Notes: generated by a model not told the origin, from the letters alone. Shown: positions 1 to 8,259, counted from the stretch's first letter. The stretch is 58,753 nucleotides of DNA from HGM13634 sp045537285 (GCA_045537285.1 JAZSPC010000018.1:1-58753), one strand, 5' to 3'. Program-made: numbers and translations.

Positions 1-1
1 T

Positions 2-1594
2 GGCTCTAGATTAAATGAAAACAGTTTATCTGTAAGAGTAGGGGAAAAGAACATAAATGAACTTACAGATATGTCTATTGATAAAATTAAAAATTATATA
101 AATACATTAAAATTAAGCAAAAAAGATGAAATGATAGCAGACCAAATAGTTAAAGAATTAAATAAAAGATTACAATTCTTAATAGATGTAGGTTTAGAGT
201 ATTTGACACTATCTAGATCAGCAGGAACATTATCTGGTGGTGAAGCACAACGTATTCGTTTAGCTACACAAATAGGTTCTGCTTTATCAGGAGTGCTATA
301 TATACTAGATGAACCAAGTATAGGATTACATCAAAGAGATAATGAAAAATTAATTGCAACATTAAAGAAATTAAGAGATTTAGGAAATACTGTTTTAGTT
401 GTAGAGCATGATGAAGATACAATGCTTGCAGCAGACCAAGTAATAGATATTGGACCAGGACCTGGTGTTCATGGTGGTCAAGTAATTGCACAAGGAACAG
501 CAGAAGAAATTATGAAAGTATCTGAATCAATTACAGGACAATATTTATCAAGAAGAAAACAAATTAGAGTACCAGAAAAAAGAAGAAAACCTAAAAGAGA
601 AGCAATAGAAGTTGTTGGCGCAATTGAAAACAATTTAAAGAATTTAAATGTTAAGTTCCCACTAGGAGTATTTACTTGTGTTACAGGTGTTTCTGGTTCT
701 GGGAAGAGCACATTAGTAAATGAAGTACTATATAAAACAATTGCAAGACAGTTATATGAATCAAAGGAAAAACCAGGTAAATGCAAAGAAATTAAAGGTA
801 TAGAGAATATAGATAAGATTATAAATATAGACCAATCGCCAATAGGAAGGACACCACGTTCAAACCCAGCAACATACACAGGAGTATTTGATCATATTAG
901 AGATTTATTTGCTACAACGAATGAAGCAAAATTAAAAGGTTTTGATAAAGGACGTTTTAGTTTTAATGTTCCAGGTGGAAGATGTGAAGCTTGTAATGGT
1001 GATGGAATTATTAGAATAGAAATGCACTTTTTACCAGATGTTTATGTGCCTTGCGAAGTGTGTCATGGTAAGAGATACAATAGTGAGACATTACAGGTAA
1101 AATATAAAGGAAAAACAATATCTGATGTACTTGATATGACAGTTGAAGAAGCATTAGAATTCTTTAAGAATTTACCTAAAATAAAACAAAAGATTCAAAC
1201 TTTATATGACGTGGGACTTGGGTATATAAAACTTGGACAACCATCAACAACATTATCAGGTGGAGAAGCACAAAGAGTAAAACTTGCAACAGAATTATCT
1301 AAAAAACCAACAGGAAAGACACTATATATATTAGATGAACCAACCACGGGTCTTCATATAGCAGATGTTCATAAACTTGTAGATATTCTTCATAGATTAG
1401 TTGATACAGGAAATACTATTATAGTAATCGAACACAATTTAGATTTAATAAAAACAGCAGACCACATTATAGATCTAGGACCGGAAGGTGGAGATGCAGG
1501 AGGAACGATAGTACAAGTAGGAACACCTGAACAATTAATTAAAAATGAAAAGTCTTATACAGGAAAATTCTTAAAAGCATTTATTGAAAAGTAA
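2..1594 (+). CDS. uvrA: UvrABC system protein A, 3' part (5' end outside window)
   Basis: UvrA is the damage-recognition ATPase of nucleotide excision repair; it dimerises, loads UvrB on DNA and acts in the cytoplasm. The open frame runs in from base 2 without a start, so about 530 C-terminal residues are present and the N-terminal nucleotide-binding half is missing from the window. Visible are the first ABC signature (LSGGEAQR, near base 233) and Walker B (LYILDEPSIGLH), then the second ABC with Walker A (GVSGSGKST, near 685), the CxxC...CxxC zinc finger (982-1062), a second LSGGEAQR (near 1255) and LYILDEPTTGLH. This order is diagnostic for UvrA. A U-tailed hairpin follows the stop directly, so this is the end of its transcript. 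Confidence 0.98.
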   Translation, partial: GSRLNENSLSVRVGEKNINELTDMSIDKIKNYINTLKLSKKDEMIADQIVKELNKRLQFLIDVGLEYLTLSRSAGTLSGGEAQRIRLATQIGSALSGVLYILDEPSIGLHQRDNEKLIATLKKLRDLGNTVLVVEHDEDTMLAADQVIDIGPGPGVHGGQVIAQGTAEEIMKVSESITGQYLSRRKQIRVPEKRRKPKREAIEVVGAIENNLKNLNVKFPLGVFTCVTGVSGSGKSTLVNEVLYKTIARQLYESKEKPGKCKEIKGIENIDKIINIDQSPIGRTPRSNPATYTGVFDHIRDLFATTNEAKLKGFDKGRFSFNVPGGRCEACNGDGIIRIEMHFLPDVYVPCEVCHGKRYNSETLQVKYKGKTISDVLDMTVEEALEFFKNLPKIKQKIQTLYDVGLGYIKLGQPSTTLSGGEAQRVKLATELSKKPTGKTLYILDEPTTGLHIADVHKLVDILHRLVDTGNTIIVIEHNLDLIKTADHIIDLGPEGGDAGGTIVQVGTPEQLIKNEKSYTGKFLKAFIEK

Positions 1595-1597
1595 CTT

Positions 1598-1634
1598 AAA
1601 GACTCTGTTACATTATATGTAATAGAGTCTTTTT
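1598..1634 (+). terminator. Rho-independent terminator after uvrA
   Basis: Arms AAGACTCTGTTACAT and ATGTAATAGAGTCTT pair around a short loop, with one G-U pair, and a T tract follows. It starts four bases after the uvrA stop. Confidence 0.9.
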
Positions 1635-1653
1635 AGTTTTTTTAAAAATATTA

Positions 1654-1682
1654 TTGATATTTTTTATACTAAATAATATAAT
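1654..1682 (+). promoter_or_regulatory. Sigma-A type promoter for the DUF1097 gene
   Basis: TTGATA (1654-1659), a 17-base spacer and a perfect TATAAT (1677-1682). A GGAGG ribosome site and the ATG at 1704 follow within 22 bases, so the leader is very short. Confidence 0.8.
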
Positions 1683-1703
1683 TGTTGATGGAGGATAGAT
1701 AAT

Positions 1704-2213
1704 ATGAATAAAATAACAAGAAAAGCTCTGGTAATTGGATTAATAGCAGGAATATTAGTTTTGTTAGATGGATTAATCACAAAAATATTAGGTCAAACAG
1801 CTTCTTTTACATGGGTAGCCTTCGTAAGTTGGACAGTATTTTTTGGAGAAACAGTTAAAGGAAGATTAAAGGCCATATTAGGATATATATTAGGTTTTTT
1901 AGCGGCTGTTGCAATAATGAAATTAGGAAATTTATTTAGTTTTATGAATATAGGTATAATAGCTTTTGGTTCGATCTTAGCTACAATGATTATAAATTAT
2001 GTATCTATTGAATTAGAAAAAATGGAAAAAATTATTCCTTATTCAGTTAGTGGTATATTTGTAGGAATATCAATGACTTTTGCGGGTTTAGGTATAGGTT
2101 TATCTCCTAATACTTTTGGAAATTCTTTATTAATGTTATCAATAATATTAATATATGGTATTTTAGGTTTACTAAGTGGATGGGCTACTTTAAAATTTGG
2201 AATTAAAGAATAA
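1704..2213 (+). CDS. DUF1097 family inner membrane protein
   Basis: A 169-residue integral membrane protein resembling the DUF1097 (YcdZ-like) family, whose function is not established. Five or six hydrophobic segments cover most of the length: about 8-28, 33-50, 58-75, 80-105, 112-135 and 140-162. The motif around FTWVAFVSWTVFFG (residues 35-48) is typical of the family. The start is supported by GGAGG seven to nine bases upstream of ATG. It has its own promoter and is closed by a bidirectional terminator, so it is a single-gene transcript. The family call rests on overall pattern, not on catalytic residues. Confidence 0.75.
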   Translation: MNKITRKALVIGLIAGILVLLDGLITKILGQTASFTWVAFVSWTVFFGETVKGRLKAILGYILGFLAAVAIMKLGNLFSFMNIGIIAFGSILATMIINYVSIELEKMEKIIPYSVSGIFVGISMTFAGLGIGLSPNTFGNSLLMLSIILIYGILGLLSGWATLKFGIKE

Positions 2214-2242
2214 AATTATATTGTAATACACATAAAAAATTT

Positions 2243-2274
2243 AGAGCAACCGGCTCATAACCGGTTGCTCTTTA
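2243..2274. terminator. Bidirectional terminator between convergent genes
   Basis: AGAGCAACCGG and CCGGTTGCTCT form a perfect 11-bp stem with a 7-base loop. T-rich and A-rich flanks let it serve both the + strand DUF1097 gene and the - strand sspH. Confidence 0.9.
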
Positions 2275-2294
2275 AAATATATATTATGTGTTAA

Positions 2295-2471
2295 TTAAAG
2301 TTCACGTTCATACAAATCTTTAATAAATACATCTTCTTCACCAAAATCATCTACAAAACCAACTTTTGCTCTTGTATTATTAATTTCTTGAATCCAAACG
2401 GGCCTGTCTTCATAAAAGATATCAACTTTTTCTTTATTACTTAAAATTGAATTTATTCTATTTAATTCCAT
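2295..2471 (-). CDS. sspH: H-type small acid-soluble spore protein
   Basis: A 58-residue protein of the SspH (SASP-H) family, minor proteins packed in the core of mature spores. The signature is clear: an N-terminal MELNRINSILS helix, then VDIFYEDRPVWIQEI, where family members carry a V-x-Y-x-G/D-x-PVWI core, followed by an acidic tail. The start is the ATG at 2471, nine bases after AAGGAG. A TTG three codons earlier lies right against the ribosome site and is unlikely to be used. The gene stands alone on the - strand. It is expected to be read by a forespore sigma factor, but I could not identify a convincing sigma-G promoter. It is the main evidence in this window for a spore-forming organism. 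Confidence 0.85.
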   Translation of the reverse strand: MELNRINSILSNKEKVDIFYEDRPVWIQEINNTRAKVGFVDDFGEEDVFIKDLYEREL

Positions 2472-2527
2472 ACAAATCAACTCCTTATATTAAGTATATC
2501 CATGTTTTGTAAAATATATGATTAAAC

Positions 2528-2556
2528 TTGACTAATTTTTGTAAAAGATATAAAAT
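2528..2556 (+). promoter_or_regulatory. Sigma-A type promoter for the RNHCP gene
   Basis: TTGACT, a 17-base spacer and TAAAAT (2551-2556). The AAAAAGGAG ribosome site and ATG at 2580 follow. Confidence 0.75.
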
Positions 2557-2579
2557 ATCAATGATAAAAAGGAGTAAAA

Positions 2580-2891
2580 ATGCAAAGTAAATTTACAAAA
2601 ATTGATGAGGAATTTATATGCCATAACTGTGGTAAAAAAGTAGAAAAATTAGGATATACTTGCAGAAACCATTGCCCAAGTTGTTTACATTCAAAACATG
2701 TAGATATAAATCCGGGAGATAGAGCAGAAACTTGCCAAGGCGTATTAAAACCCGTAAGTGTGGAAATAGATTCTAAAAAGGGATATGTTATTATTTTTAA
2801 GTGTGAAAAATGTGGAGCGATAAGAAAGAATAAAGCAGCAGAGGATGATAATATTGATTTAATAATACAATTATCTTCAAAACAATATTAA
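2580..2891 (+). CDS. RNHCP domain protein
   Basis: A 103-residue zinc-ribbon protein of the RNHCP family, named after the conserved residues seen here as CRNHCPSC (28-35). Two further CxxC pairs are present (HNCGKK near residue 15 and CEKCG near 79), so two zinc knuckles are likely. The molecular function of the family is unknown. It sits between its own promoter and glmM, 77 bases before the glmM start, and the two may share a transcript because no terminator lies between them. Confidence 0.85.
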   Translation: MQSKFTKIDEEFICHNCGKKVEKLGYTCRNHCPSCLHSKHVDINPGDRAETCQGVLKPVSVEIDSKKGYVIIFKCEKCGAIRKNKAAEDDNIDLIIQLSSKQY

Positions 2892-2968
2892 CTAAAAGTT
2901 TGTAAAAAATATTGAAATTAAGAATATATATTTATATAATATTAATGACAGAAAGTGAGGAAAAAATA

Positions 2969-4324
2969 TTGAAAAAGTATTTTGGAACAGATGGAATTAG
3001 ACGTATAGCAAATACTGAGTTATCACCAGAATTTGTATACAAAGTAGCAAAAGCAGGTGCGTATGTACTTGCAAAACATAGTAATCATACACCTACTATA
3101 TTAATAGGTAGAGATACAAGAATATCAGGTACTTTAATAGAGAGTGCTATGACAGCAGGATTTTTAAGTTATGGAGCAAATGTTAAATTGTTAGGAGTAC
3201 TTCCAACACCAGCAGTAGCATATTTAACTAAAAAAATGAATGCAGATGCAGGAGTTGTTATATCAGCATCTCATAATACATTCGAATTTAATGGTATCAA
3301 ATTTTTTAGTAACAAAGGTATGAAAATACCAGATGAAATAGAAGAAGAAATTGAAGAAATAATAGATTCCGGTAGAATAGGAGAGCTAACAGCTGAACAC
3401 GAAAAAATAGGTGTATCAAAAATGCATCCTGAATATATTTACGAATATGCCGGATTTATAAGAGATTTATTTAAAGATGTAAAAGCACCAGAAGATTTTG
3501 TGGTTGGTTTAGATACAGCAAATGGTGCAACTTATGAAGTCGCTAAATATATTTTTGAAGAGCTAGGAATTAAATATAGAATAATAAATAATTTTCCAAA
3601 TGGAATAAATATAAATAGAGGTTGTGGATCAACACACTTAGAAGGATTAAAAGAATTTGTTATTCAAAATAAATTATCTCTTGGGATTGCTTATGACGGA
3701 GATGGAGACAGATGTTTAGCAATAGACGATGAGGGAAATGAAATAAATGGAGATATAATACTTGCAATATTATCTAACTATATGAAGAAAAACAATAAAT
3801 TAAATCAAGATACTATTGTAGCAACTGTTATGAGCAACTTAGGATTGAAAAAATATTCAAAAGAAAATAACTTACAATTTGTAGAGACAAAAGTTGGAGA
3901 CAGATATGTTCTTGAAGAAATGTTGAAAAATAAATATAATTTAGGCGGAGAGCAATCAGGACATATAATCTTATTAGATTACAATCCAACAGGAGATGGA
4001 ATTCTTACATCACTAATGCTTATAAGAACATTATTAGAAAACAAACAAAAAGCATCAGAAGCTAGAAAAATAGTAAGTATATTCCCACAGGTTTTGGTAA
4101 ATGCTAAGGTAAGCAATGAAAAGAAATACGATTATTCAGGAGATAAAGAAATACAAGAAGAAATAAGAAAAATAGAAGAAGAATTTTCTGATAATGGTAG
4201 AGTATTAATAAGAACTTCTGGAACAGAACCATTAGTTAGAGTAATGATTGAAGGAAGCGATGAAAAATATATAAAAGAAAAAGCAGAAAAGCTTGCAAAT
4301 TTAATTGAAAATAAGTTAAAATAA
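2969..4324 (+). CDS. glmM: Phosphoglucosamine mutase (TTG start)
   Basis: GlmM converts glucosamine-6-phosphate to glucosamine-1-phosphate on the route to UDP-GlcNAc for peptidoglycan and surface glycans. The 451-residue product has all four active-site loops: the phosphoserine loop ISASHN (catalytic Ser near 101), metal loop DGDGDR (near 240), sugar loop GGEQSGH (near 325) and phosphate loop RTSGTEP (near 410). The frame is open upstream to 2912. However, family proteins begin MxKYFGTDG, which matches a TTG at 2969 preceded by GTGAGGA at a 7-base spacing. Nothing resembling a ribosome site precedes the upstream candidates. Length agrees with the family (about 450). Confidence 0.96.
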   Translation: MKKYFGTDGIRRIANTELSPEFVYKVAKAGAYVLAKHSNHTPTILIGRDTRISGTLIESAMTAGFLSYGANVKLLGVLPTPAVAYLTKKMNADAGVVISASHNTFEFNGIKFFSNKGMKIPDEIEEEIEEIIDSGRIGELTAEHEKIGVSKMHPEYIYEYAGFIRDLFKDVKAPEDFVVGLDTANGATYEVAKYIFEELGIKYRIINNFPNGININRGCGSTHLEGLKEFVIQNKLSLGIAYDGDGDRCLAIDDEGNEINGDIILAILSNYMKKNNKLNQDTIVATVMSNLGLKKYSKENNLQFVETKVGDRYVLEEMLKNKYNLGGEQSGHIILLDYNPTGDGILTSLMLIRTLLENKQKASEARKIVSIFPQVLVNAKVSNEKKYDYSGDKEIQEEIRKIEEEFSDNGRVLIRTSGTEPLVRVMIEGSDEKYIKEKAEKLANLIENKLK

Positions 4325-4350
4325 TTTATATAAACAAAGGAGGAGAAAAA

Positions 4351-4683
4351 ATGTATATAGTAGATTTATCACAACCATACACAATAATTGGAGCATTAAT
4401 GATTACATTACTATTTATAATAATAGGAAAAGAATTTAAGAAAAGCTTTATGCCAGCAATACCTCTATTTTTATTCTTAATATTATTAGTAATACACACA
4501 TTCCAGTCAACAGTATTAACAGATTTAGCATATAAGTCTATGGTAACTGTATCTATGGGTGTAGATGCTTGTATGATTTTCTTAGCTTATATTTCATACT
4601 TATGGGTAGACGATATAGAAACAAGAGAAAAACACAAAAAAAGCATAGACAACAGTCTAGATTGGTTCTGGAAAAAAGTATAA
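4351..4683 (+). CDS. Small membrane protein of unknown function
   Basis: I do not recognise this 110-residue protein. It has three hydrophobic segments (about 11-26, 33-50, 63-86) and a charged C-terminal tail ending in DWFWKKV. The ribosome site (AAGGAGGAG, seven bases before ATG) is among the strongest in the window. It lies 26 bases after glmM with no terminator between them, so it is probably co-transcribed with glmM, and a terminator follows it. Confidence 0.7.
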   Translation: MYIVDLSQPYTIIGALMITLLFIIIGKEFKKSFMPAIPLFLFLILLVIHTFQSTVLTDLAYKSMVTVSMGVDACMIFLAYISYLWVDDIETREKHKKSIDNSLDWFWKKV

Positions 4684-4693
4684 TAAAATCATG

Positions 4694-4729
4694 AAAAAGG
4701 AATTGGTTTTTTAAATCAATTTCTTTTTT
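4694..4729 (+). terminator. Rho-independent terminator
   Basis: AAGGAATTGGTTT (4697-4709) pairs with AAATCAATTTCTT (4713-4725) with two G-U pairs, followed by TTTT. It closes the glmM transcript. Confidence 0.8.
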
Positions 4730-4737
4730 GTAATTTA

Positions 4738-4766
4738 TTGTTAAATTTTGTATTATGTGATACAAT
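4738..4766 (+). promoter_or_regulatory. Sigma-A type promoter for the kinase-GtrA-GtrB transcript
   Basis: TTGTTA, a 17-base spacer and TACAAT (4761-4766), 34 bases before the ATG at 4800. Confidence 0.7.
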
Positions 4767-4799
4767 ACAAAAAGAAAATTTAAAAGTGAGGAGTAAGAA

Positions 4800-5291
4800 A
4801 TGGAGAAAAAGATTATTATAATTAATGGAACAGGTGGAGCTGGTAAAGATACATTTGTTAGCTTTTGTTCAGAAATAGAAAAAGTATTAAATATTTCAAC
4901 AGTTGATAAGGTAAAAGAAGCGGCAGCTATTTTAGTTGGTTGGAATGGAGAAAAGGATGAAGTAAGTAGAAAATTATTAGTAGATTTAAAACAATTAAGT
5001 ATAGCATATAATGATGCTCCAACAAAATATATATGTAGTATGGCAGAAAAATTTAAAGGTTCAGATGATAGCCTTATGTTTATTCATATAAGAGAAGCAG
5101 AAGAAATAGAAAAAGCTAAAAAACTTTTAAATGCAAAAACTTTATTAATTACAAATCCAAGAGTACAATTAATAACTTCAAATGATTCAGATGGAAAAGT
5201 TAATGAATATAAATATGATTATTATATTGAAAATGATGGAACATTAGAAGATTTGAAAGAAAAAGCTAAGAATTTTGTTGAGGGGTTATAA
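4800..5291 (+). CDS. P-loop nucleotide or nucleoside kinase-like protein
   Basis: A 163-residue cytoplasmic protein with an N-terminal beta strand (KKIIIING) and a Walker A loop TGGAGKDT (about 11-18). The GxxxxGKDT form is typical of small phosphate kinases such as deoxynucleoside monophosphate kinases. A later strand, SLMFIHIREAEEIE (near 90-104), resembles the Walker-B region of that group. The substrate cannot be told. It is followed two bases later by the GtrA-like gene, and GAGGGG near its own stop serves that gene, so the three genes look translationally linked. A role in preparing a substrate for lipid-linked sugar transfer is speculation from context. Confidence 0.65.
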   Translation: MEKKIIIINGTGGAGKDTFVSFCSEIEKVLNISTVDKVKEAAAILVGWNGEKDEVSRKLLVDLKQLSIAYNDAPTKYICSMAEKFKGSDDSLMFIHIREAEEIEKAKKLLNAKTLLITNPRVQLITSNDSDGKVNEYKYDYYIENDGTLEDLKEKAKNFVEGL

Positions 5292-5293
5292 TA

Positions 5294-5740
5294 ATGCAAA
5301 AAATAAAAGAACTATATTTTAAGCATAAAGAAATAATAAATTATTTAATCTTTGGAGCATTAACGACAGTTGTGAGCCTTGTTACTAAATATTTATTATT
5401 ATTCACGGTATTAGACGCAGCAAACGCATTACAACTTCAAATAGCAGTTATAACATCATGGATTGCAGCATGTTTATTTGCATACATAACAAATCGTATC
5501 TGGGTATTTGAAAGCAAATCAAAAGCGATTATTAAAGAGATGATAAAGTTTTTTACAGCAAGACTTGCTACACTTGGATTAGAAATGTTAATAATGTTTA
5601 TATTTGTAACAGCATTAGGATTAAATAGTGATATATGGGTAATAATATGGACATTAGTATCACAAGTGCTAATAATTATAGGAAATTATATTTTAAGTAA
5701 ATTAGTGGTATTTAAAAATAAAGAGAAAGAGGAAAAATAA
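5294..5740 (+). CDS. GtrA family membrane protein
   Basis: A 148-residue protein of the GtrA family, four-helix membrane proteins proposed to help flip polyprenyl-phosphate-linked sugars. The N-terminus has the family pattern EIINYLIFGALTTVVSL (about 13-29). Membrane segments lie near 15-35, 45-65, 85-105 and 112-135, and the loop after helix 2 carries NRIWVFES. The partner glycosyltransferase starts two bases after its stop. This gtrA-gtrB order is the usual arrangement for systems that decorate surface polymers. Confidence 0.85.
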   Translation: MQKIKELYFKHKEIINYLIFGALTTVVSLVTKYLLLFTVLDAANALQLQIAVITSWIAACLFAYITNRIWVFESKSKAIIKEMIKFFTARLATLGLEMLIMFIFVTALGLNSDIWVIIWTLVSQVLIIIGNYILSKLVVFKNKEKEEK

Positions 5741-5741
5741 G

Positions 5742-6686
5742 ATGAAAAAAATTTCGATTGTTGTGCCAGCATATAATGAAGAAGAGTCATTACCATTTTT
5801 ATACGAAAGATTAACAAACTTATTAAATAGTATAGAAAACTATGAATTTGAAGTCTTATTTATAAATGATGGAAGCAAAGATAAAACATTAGAAATAATA
5901 AAAGAATTAAGACAAAAAGATGAAAGATTTTGCTATGTAAACTTATCTAGAAACTTTGGTAAAGAAGTAGCTATGATGGCTGGATTGGATTATGCAAAAG
6001 GTGATGCAGTAATATTTATAGATGCAGACCTTCAAGATCCACCAGAGCTTATTCCTGAATTAATAAAATACTGGGAAGAAGGCTATGATGATGTATATGC
6101 AAAAAGAAAATCAAGAGACGGAGAAACTTTCTTAAAGAAATTTACATCTAAAATGTACTATAAAGTACTTCAAAGAATGTCAAGAGTTGAAATACAAGAA
6201 GATACTGGGGATTTTAGATTATTAGATACAAGATGCGTAAATGCTCTAAAAAAATTAAGAGAATCTCAAAGATGCTCTAAGAGTATGTTTAGCTGGATAG
6301 GATACAAGAAGAAGGAAGTTCTTTTTGATAGAGATGCAAGAATAGCTGGAAAAACAAAATGGAATTATAAAAAGCTTGTGGATTTAGCCATAGACGGTAT
6401 AACATCATTCACAACATCTCCATTAAGACTTGCGACATATATAAGTATACCAACATTTATAATGCTTGCAGTTTATGCCTTATATGTACTTGTTAAATGT
6501 TTTGTTATTAAAGAAGTAGTACATGCATATCAAGCAATTATATTACTTATACTATTCTTCTCAGGAATACAAATATTGCTGTTTGGAATAGTTGGAGAAT
6601 ATTTAGGAAGAATATTTAATGAAACAAAAAACAGACCATTATATTTAGTTGATGAATACAATGGTGAAAAAGAAATGAATAATTAA
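5742..6686 (+). CDS. GtrB-like glycosyltransferase (GT2, polyprenyl-phosphate sugar transferase)
   Basis: A 314-residue family 2 glycosyltransferase of the GtrB/DPM1 type. These move a sugar from a nucleotide donor to undecaprenyl phosphate at the inner face of the membrane. The GT-A fold signs are SIVVPAYNEEESL (4-16), VLFINDGSKD (about 39-48) and the metal-binding IDADLQDPPEL (near 92-102). Two C-terminal helices (about 225-250 and 262-285) anchor it and precede GEYLGRI, a family hallmark. It follows the GtrA-like gene by two bases. The sugar is unknown. A modified wall teichoic or lipoteichoic acid or another surface polymer is a reasonable guess. Confidence 0.9.
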   Translation: MKKISIVVPAYNEEESLPFLYERLTNLLNSIENYEFEVLFINDGSKDKTLEIIKELRQKDERFCYVNLSRNFGKEVAMMAGLDYAKGDAVIFIDADLQDPPELIPELIKYWEEGYDDVYAKRKSRDGETFLKKFTSKMYYKVLQRMSRVEIQEDTGDFRLLDTRCVNALKKLRESQRCSKSMFSWIGYKKKEVLFDRDARIAGKTKWNYKKLVDLAIDGITSFTTSPLRLATYISIPTFIMLAVYALYVLVKCFVIKEVVHAYQAIILLILFFSGIQILLFGIVGEYLGRIFNETKNRPLYLVDEYNGEKEMNN

Positions 6687-6693
6687 ATTTAAA

Positions 6694-6751
6694 GAGCAAT
6701 TTGCAAATTTTTGATAACTATGATAAAATAGTCATACTGAGCAAATTGCTC
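6694..6751 (+). promoter_or_regulatory. Promoter flanked by two copies of a palindromic site
   Basis: A promoter TTGCAA (6701-6706), 17 bases, TAAAAT (6724-6729) precedes the gene at 6785. GAGCAATTTGC (6694-6704) overlaps the -35 box. GAGCAAATTGCTC (6739-6751), a perfect 13-base palindrome, covers the expected start of transcription. The two centres are 45 bases apart. This looks like a pair of repressor operators that could be bridged by a loop. The arms could also pair in RNA if transcription enters from upstream, giving a hairpin with an inner ACTAT/ATAGT stem. Confidence 0.55.
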
Positions 6752-6784
6752 AAATTTTTATATAATTACAGGAGGAAAAAGGAC

Positions 6785-7306
6785 ATGAAAGTGGCTGAAA
6801 AAACACGGACACCAACTGAGGGCGAGTGGTTTGTGGTAAACTTAAATACCATAAACAAAAATCTCTTTAAAAGAGAAAAAAAAGACCCACAGCAAGAAAG
6901 AACCAGGCAGCTTATTCGCGAAGCGCTTGATGTTGTAAGGAAAAATCCTACCAAGTATCCGGCGGAATTTAAGGTGATTATGCCGGAAAAAAATTGGAAG
7001 AAAAAATCCATAAGCCAGTTAAAGCAAGTAGCTTGCGAATTGGGTGACCATGCAGCTGACTGGGTTGAACAGGCACTTGTATGGGCCCAAAGAATCAGCA
7101 ATGGAGAATCTTGGAAGAAGGTTTGCAATGACCCAGATAATGCCAATTGGTATAGACTAATTGCATGGAAGGATAATTATTGGAGATTCGTTGGAGGTTC
7201 TCAAAAAGCAAAAGATGAAAGTCCTTCATCATTTGTATACCATTACAATTATTGGGGAAGAATGCATATTAAAAATGCAATTCCATTAGTTGTAAGCTAT
7301 GAATAA
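6785..7306 (+). CDS. Unknown protein with atypical composition
   Basis: A 173-residue soluble, basic, tryptophan-rich protein that I do not recognise. The frame opens at 6701, but AGGAGG before the ATG at 6785 decides the start. The first two thirds, to about base 7150, use codons rare elsewhere here (CTC, CGC, AGG twice, CCG twice, GCG twice, TCC) and are clearly richer in GC; the last third looks native. Codon 8 is CGG, followed by A, one of only four zero-frame CGG codons in the window. It has its own promoter with paired palindromes and its own terminator. Horizontal acquisition is likely, and function is open. Confidence 0.7.
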   Translation: MKVAEKTRTPTEGEWFVVNLNTINKNLFKREKKDPQQERTRQLIREALDVVRKNPTKYPAEFKVIMPEKNWKKKSISQLKQVACELGDHAADWVEQALVWAQRISNGESWKKVCNDPDNANWYRLIAWKDNYWRFVGGSQKAKDESPSSFVYHYNYWGRMHIKNAIPLVVSYE

Positions 7307-7340
7307 CGCTTTTGTGTTTAATTAATTTTGTAGTTAAACT

Positions 7341-7380
7341 AATAAAGAGGAAGTGCTTTAATAAGTACTTCCTCTTTATT
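7341..7380. terminator. Strong terminator hairpin
   Basis: An 18-bp stem, AATAAAGAGGAAGTGCTT with AAGTACTTCCTCTTTATT, one G-U pair and loop TAAT. It follows the 6785 gene. Confidence 0.9.
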
Positions 7381-7447
7381 TATCACAATAATTAACAAAT
7401 GAATTAAAACATTCATAATATATACAAATATTATGGAGGTTTATTTT

Positions 7448-8188
7448 ATGGATTATGAATTAATGATGAATGGAAATGTAAGAATTGGCATGAAAGCTCC
7501 TGACTTTGATGCACAGACAACAATGGGCAATATATCTTTATCAAGCTATTTAGGAAAATGGGTTATACTATTTTCACATCCAGGAGATTTTACCCCAGTA
7601 TGTACTACCGAAATGATAGCTTTTGCAAATGCTAATACATATTTTACCCAAAGAAATGCATGCTTATTAGGATTAAGTGTAGATAGCAATTCATCACATT
7701 TAGCTTGGATGTATGATATATATTTAAGAACAGGAATAAAAGTTCCTTTCCCGATAATTGCAGATAGAAATGGCCAAATTGCTAGAAAATATGGTATGAT
7801 TTCAAGTGATGTTAGCAACACTGAAACAGTAAGAAATGTATATATAATTGATCCAGAAGGAATAGTGAGATTGATATTAATATATCCATTAAATATTGGA
7901 AGATGTATACCAGAAATTTTAAGAGCATTAGAAGCGCTACAAGTATCAACTAAATGTAAAGGAGCAACTCCTGCCAATTGGAGTATGGGAAATCCAATAA
8001 TTATGCCTAGTCCACAAACTTTTGCAGAATTAGAACAAAGAAGTAAAGAGGTAGAAAACAATCAAAATGGAATGAGTTGGTATTTAAGTTTTAAAAGTAC
8101 AGAAAACTGTTTGGGAGATAATAAAGAGTCGAAAGAAGTTAAAAAAATAGAAGACAAAAATCAAACAACACAAAAAGTTAAAAGATAG
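7448..8188 (+). CDS. Peroxiredoxin (AhpC/TSA superfamily, Prx6-like) with extended tail
   Basis: A thiol peroxidase that reduces hydrogen peroxide and organic peroxides in the cytoplasm. In the 246-residue product the active site HPGDFTPVC (44-52) gives the PxxxTxxC signature with peroxidatic Cys52. The region after residue 165 (TPANWSMGNPIIMP) matches the C-terminal arm of Prx6-type enzymes. Further cysteines occur near 159 and 210, so the resolving partner is uncertain. A charged tail of about 30 residues after the arm (GDNKESKEVKK onward) goes beyond the usual 215-220. The ATG at 7448 is chosen because GGAGG lies 8 bases upstream; an ATG at 7433 overlaps that site. Confidence 0.93.
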   Translation: MDYELMMNGNVRIGMKAPDFDAQTTMGNISLSSYLGKWVILFSHPGDFTPVCTTEMIAFANANTYFTQRNACLLGLSVDSNSSHLAWMYDIYLRTGIKVPFPIIADRNGQIARKYGMISSDVSNTETVRNVYIIDPEGIVRLILIYPLNIGRCIPEILRALEALQVSTKCKGATPANWSMGNPIIMPSPQTFAELEQRSKEVENNQNGMSWYLSFKSTENCLGDNKESKEVKKIEDKNQTTQKVKR

Positions 8189-8212
8189 CGGTTTACAAAC
8201 TGCTATCTTTTG
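8181..8212 (+). terminator. Terminator overlapping the peroxiredoxin stop codon
   Basis: AAAGATAGCGGTTT pairs with AAACTGCTATCTTT (one G-U pair), then T. The stem includes the stop codon. Confidence 0.8.
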
Positions 8213-8259
8213 TGTTAAAATATGTAAGCAAAATAAAGTAGAAAAGTAGGGAATAAAAT

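Noticed and set aside
2481..2530. Sigma-G promoter for sspH
   Set aside because: An ATATACTTA element is present on the - strand, but the -35 region matches the forespore consensus too poorly to claim.
7546..8061. Long antisense open frame opposite the peroxiredoxin gene, and similar long antisense frames elsewhere
   Set aside because: AT-rich coding with few CTA/TCA/TTA-generating codons leaves such shadows. None has a ribosome site, family resemblance or fitting promoter.
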